A DNA stretch of 5,785 bases from Verrucomicrobiota bacterium (GTDB lineage: Bacteria; Verrucomicrobiota; Verrucomicrobiia; Limisphaerales; JAFMIX01). Position 1 is the first letter of the stretch. Every line of letters starts with the position of its first letter. The notes beneath the pieces are model-generated. The model was not told the DNA's origin, searched no databases, and was given only the letters and a program-made list of their open reading frames with translations. The stretch is from assembly GCA_026397895.1 (NCBI GenBank), contig JAPLTZ010000154.1, forward strand, positions 2,687-8,471. The letters are read 5' to 3'. Positions 4,683 to 5,785 of the stretch are shown here, piece after piece. Position numbers and translations under genes: made by a program.

Positions 4683-5785
4683 ATGTCGGAACATACCATG
4701 ATCTGCAAATTGGACGACGTCCGCAAAACCGTCGCGCCCTGCACCATTGTCATCTTCGGCGCGAGCGGCGACCTCACCATCCGCAAGCTCATCCCCGCGC
4801 TGTATCATCTTTTCAAGGACAAGCAGATGCCCGCCGCGTTCCGCGTGGTCGGCTTCGCGCGGCGCGAAAAGACGGACGAGTCGTGGCGCGCGGAATTGCG
4901 CGCGGGCCTGGCGCAATTCTCCCGCTCCAAGCCCGTGGACGACGCGGCGTGGAGTGAATTCGCCAAGAACCTCCACTATTGCCGGGGCGACCTCGCCGAT
5001 GCCGCCGCCTACGCCCGGCTCGAAACGCTGCTCACCTCGTTCGGCAGCGGGCCGCTGCGGGAAAACCTGATGTTCTACCTCGCGGTTTCGCCCAGCCAGT
5101 TCGGCATCGTCGTGGAACAGCTCCATCGCGCGGCGCTCCTCCACAAGGAGGGCGCGGCCTGGCAGCGGCTCGTCGTCGAGAAACCCTTCGGCCACGACCT
5201 CGCCTCCGCCCACGCGCTCAACGCCGAACTCACCCGCTTCGCCGACGAATCGCAGGTCTTCCGCATTGACCACTACCTCGGCAAGGAAACCGTCCAGAAC
5301 ATCCTCATGTTCCGCTTCTCCAATTCCATCTTCGAGCGCCTCTGGAACCGCGATTCCATCGACCACGTCCAGATCACCGTCAGCGAAAAGCTCGGCGTCG
5401 GCGAACGCGGCGGCTATTACGAGGAAGCCGGCGCGCTCCGCGACATGGTGCAGAACCACCTCCTGCAGGTCATGTCCCTCGTCGCCATGGAACCGCCCGT
5501 CACCCTCGAAGCCGAGGACGTGCGCGACGAAAAAGTAAAGGTGCTCAAATCCATCCGCCCGCTGAAACCCGAAGACATCGCCAAGCAGATCGTGCGCGGC
5601 CAATACTTCGCCGGCACCGTCGCCGGCGAAGCGCGCCCCGGCTACCGGCAGGAGACAAAAGTCGCGCCCGCCTCCAACGTCGAAACCTACGTCGCCGCCA
5701 AACTCTTCGTGGATAACTGGCGCTGGAGCGGCGTGCCGTTCTACCTGCGCACCGGCAAAAACCTGCCGCTCAGCGCCAGCGAAGT
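4683..5785 (+). CDS. zwf: Glucose-6-phosphate 1-dehydrogenase, 3' end missing
   Basis: Zwf oxidises glucose 6-phosphate to 6-phosphogluconolactone with reduction of NADP in the cytoplasm, the first step of the oxidative pentose phosphate pathway (and of Entner-Doudoroff). The first 367 residues are present with the frame open to the window end; the family is about 480-510 long, so roughly 120-140 residues are missing. Seen motifs: coenzyme loop GASGDL at 26-31, ARR at 59-61 (R60 aligns with the arginine that binds the NADP phosphate in the Leuconostoc enzyme), EKPFG at 166-170, RIDHYLGKE at 194-202, and QNH with H259. D196/H197 and H259 have the same spacing as catalytic D177/H178 and H240 of the Leuconostoc enzyme. 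PFYLRTGK lies at 352-359. The ATG at 4683 is the only plausible start: no in-frame ATG, GTG or TTG lies between about 4590 and it. The nearest purine-rich motif (AGAAGG, 4641-4646) is too far upstream to be its ribosome site. The gene is divergent from the tRNA; pgl or gnd may follow outside the window. Confidence 0.97.
   Translation, partial: MSEHTMICKLDDVRKTVAPCTIVIFGASGDLTIRKLIPALYHLFKDKQMPAAFRVVGFARREKTDESWRAELRAGLAQFSRSKPVDDAAWSEFAKNLHYCRGDLADAAAYARLETLLTSFGSGPLRENLMFYLAVSPSQFGIVVEQLHRAALLHKEGAAWQRLVVEKPFGHDLASAHALNAELTRFADESQVFRIDHYLGKETVQNILMFRFSNSIFERLWNRDSIDHVQITVSEKLGVGERGGYYEEAGALRDMVQNHLLQVMSLVAMEPPVTLEAEDVRDEKVKVLKSIRPLKPEDIAKQIVRGQYFAGTVAGEARPGYRQETKVAPASNVETYVAAKLFVDNWRWSGVPFYLRTGKNLPLSASE

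Noticed and set aside
4536..5603. Minus-strand open frame of 355 codons opposite zwf
   Set aside because: It is antisense to unmistakable G6PD coding sequence and its tail (GGIGRRARL) is a translation of the tRNA region, a known artefact.

Overview
This window reads as an ordinary chromosomal stretch of a GC-rich, Gram-negative-type bacterium. The best guess is Verrucomicrobiota or a relative in the PVC group. The grounds are a cluster of Tat-exported sugar-type enzymes (a Gfo/Idh/MocA oxidoreductase beside two hydroxypyruvate-isomerase-like TIM barrels), a style of gene content common in Verrucomicrobiota and Planctomycetota, together with a general lack of Shine-Dalgarno sequences and the presence of a type IV pilus retraction ATPase. 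The phylum is inferred from gene style and was not tested by any search.

Layout. Bases 1-97 are non-coding and carry A-tracts spaced by about one helical turn. Four protein genes then lie on the minus strand. In transcription order they are a PilT-family ATPase (4441-3353), a first exported TIM-barrel protein (3232-2336), its tandem paralogue (2330-1434, 5 bp further on) and an exported Gfo/Idh/MocA oxidoreductase (1381-98). Two adjacent perfect hairpins (3286-3336) separate pilT from the TIM-barrel/oxidoreductase cluster. A class II tRNA-Leu with anticodon CAA (4579-4493, CCA encoded) lies 51 bp upstream of pilT on the same strand. Diverging from the tRNA, zwf (glucose-6-phosphate dehydrogenase) starts at 4683 on the plus strand and runs off the end of the window.

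How the genes may work together. The two TIM barrels and the oxidoreductase are closely spaced, co-directional and all carry twin-arginine leaders, so they probably form one operon for oxidation/isomerisation of a sugar or hydroxy-acid outside the cytoplasm. The substrate cannot be read from the sequence. The two TIM barrels are identical at about 73% of residues (218 of 298 by hand count, no gaps). They differ most in short segments that probably lie near the barrel mouth, which suggests two related substrates or steps. PilT, tRNA-Leu and Zwf look like unrelated housekeeping neighbours.

No mobile element, CRISPR array, phage gene or defence system is visible. I do not see a convincing undescribed system. 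The most noteworthy item is the exported tandem-isomerase plus oxidoreductase module.
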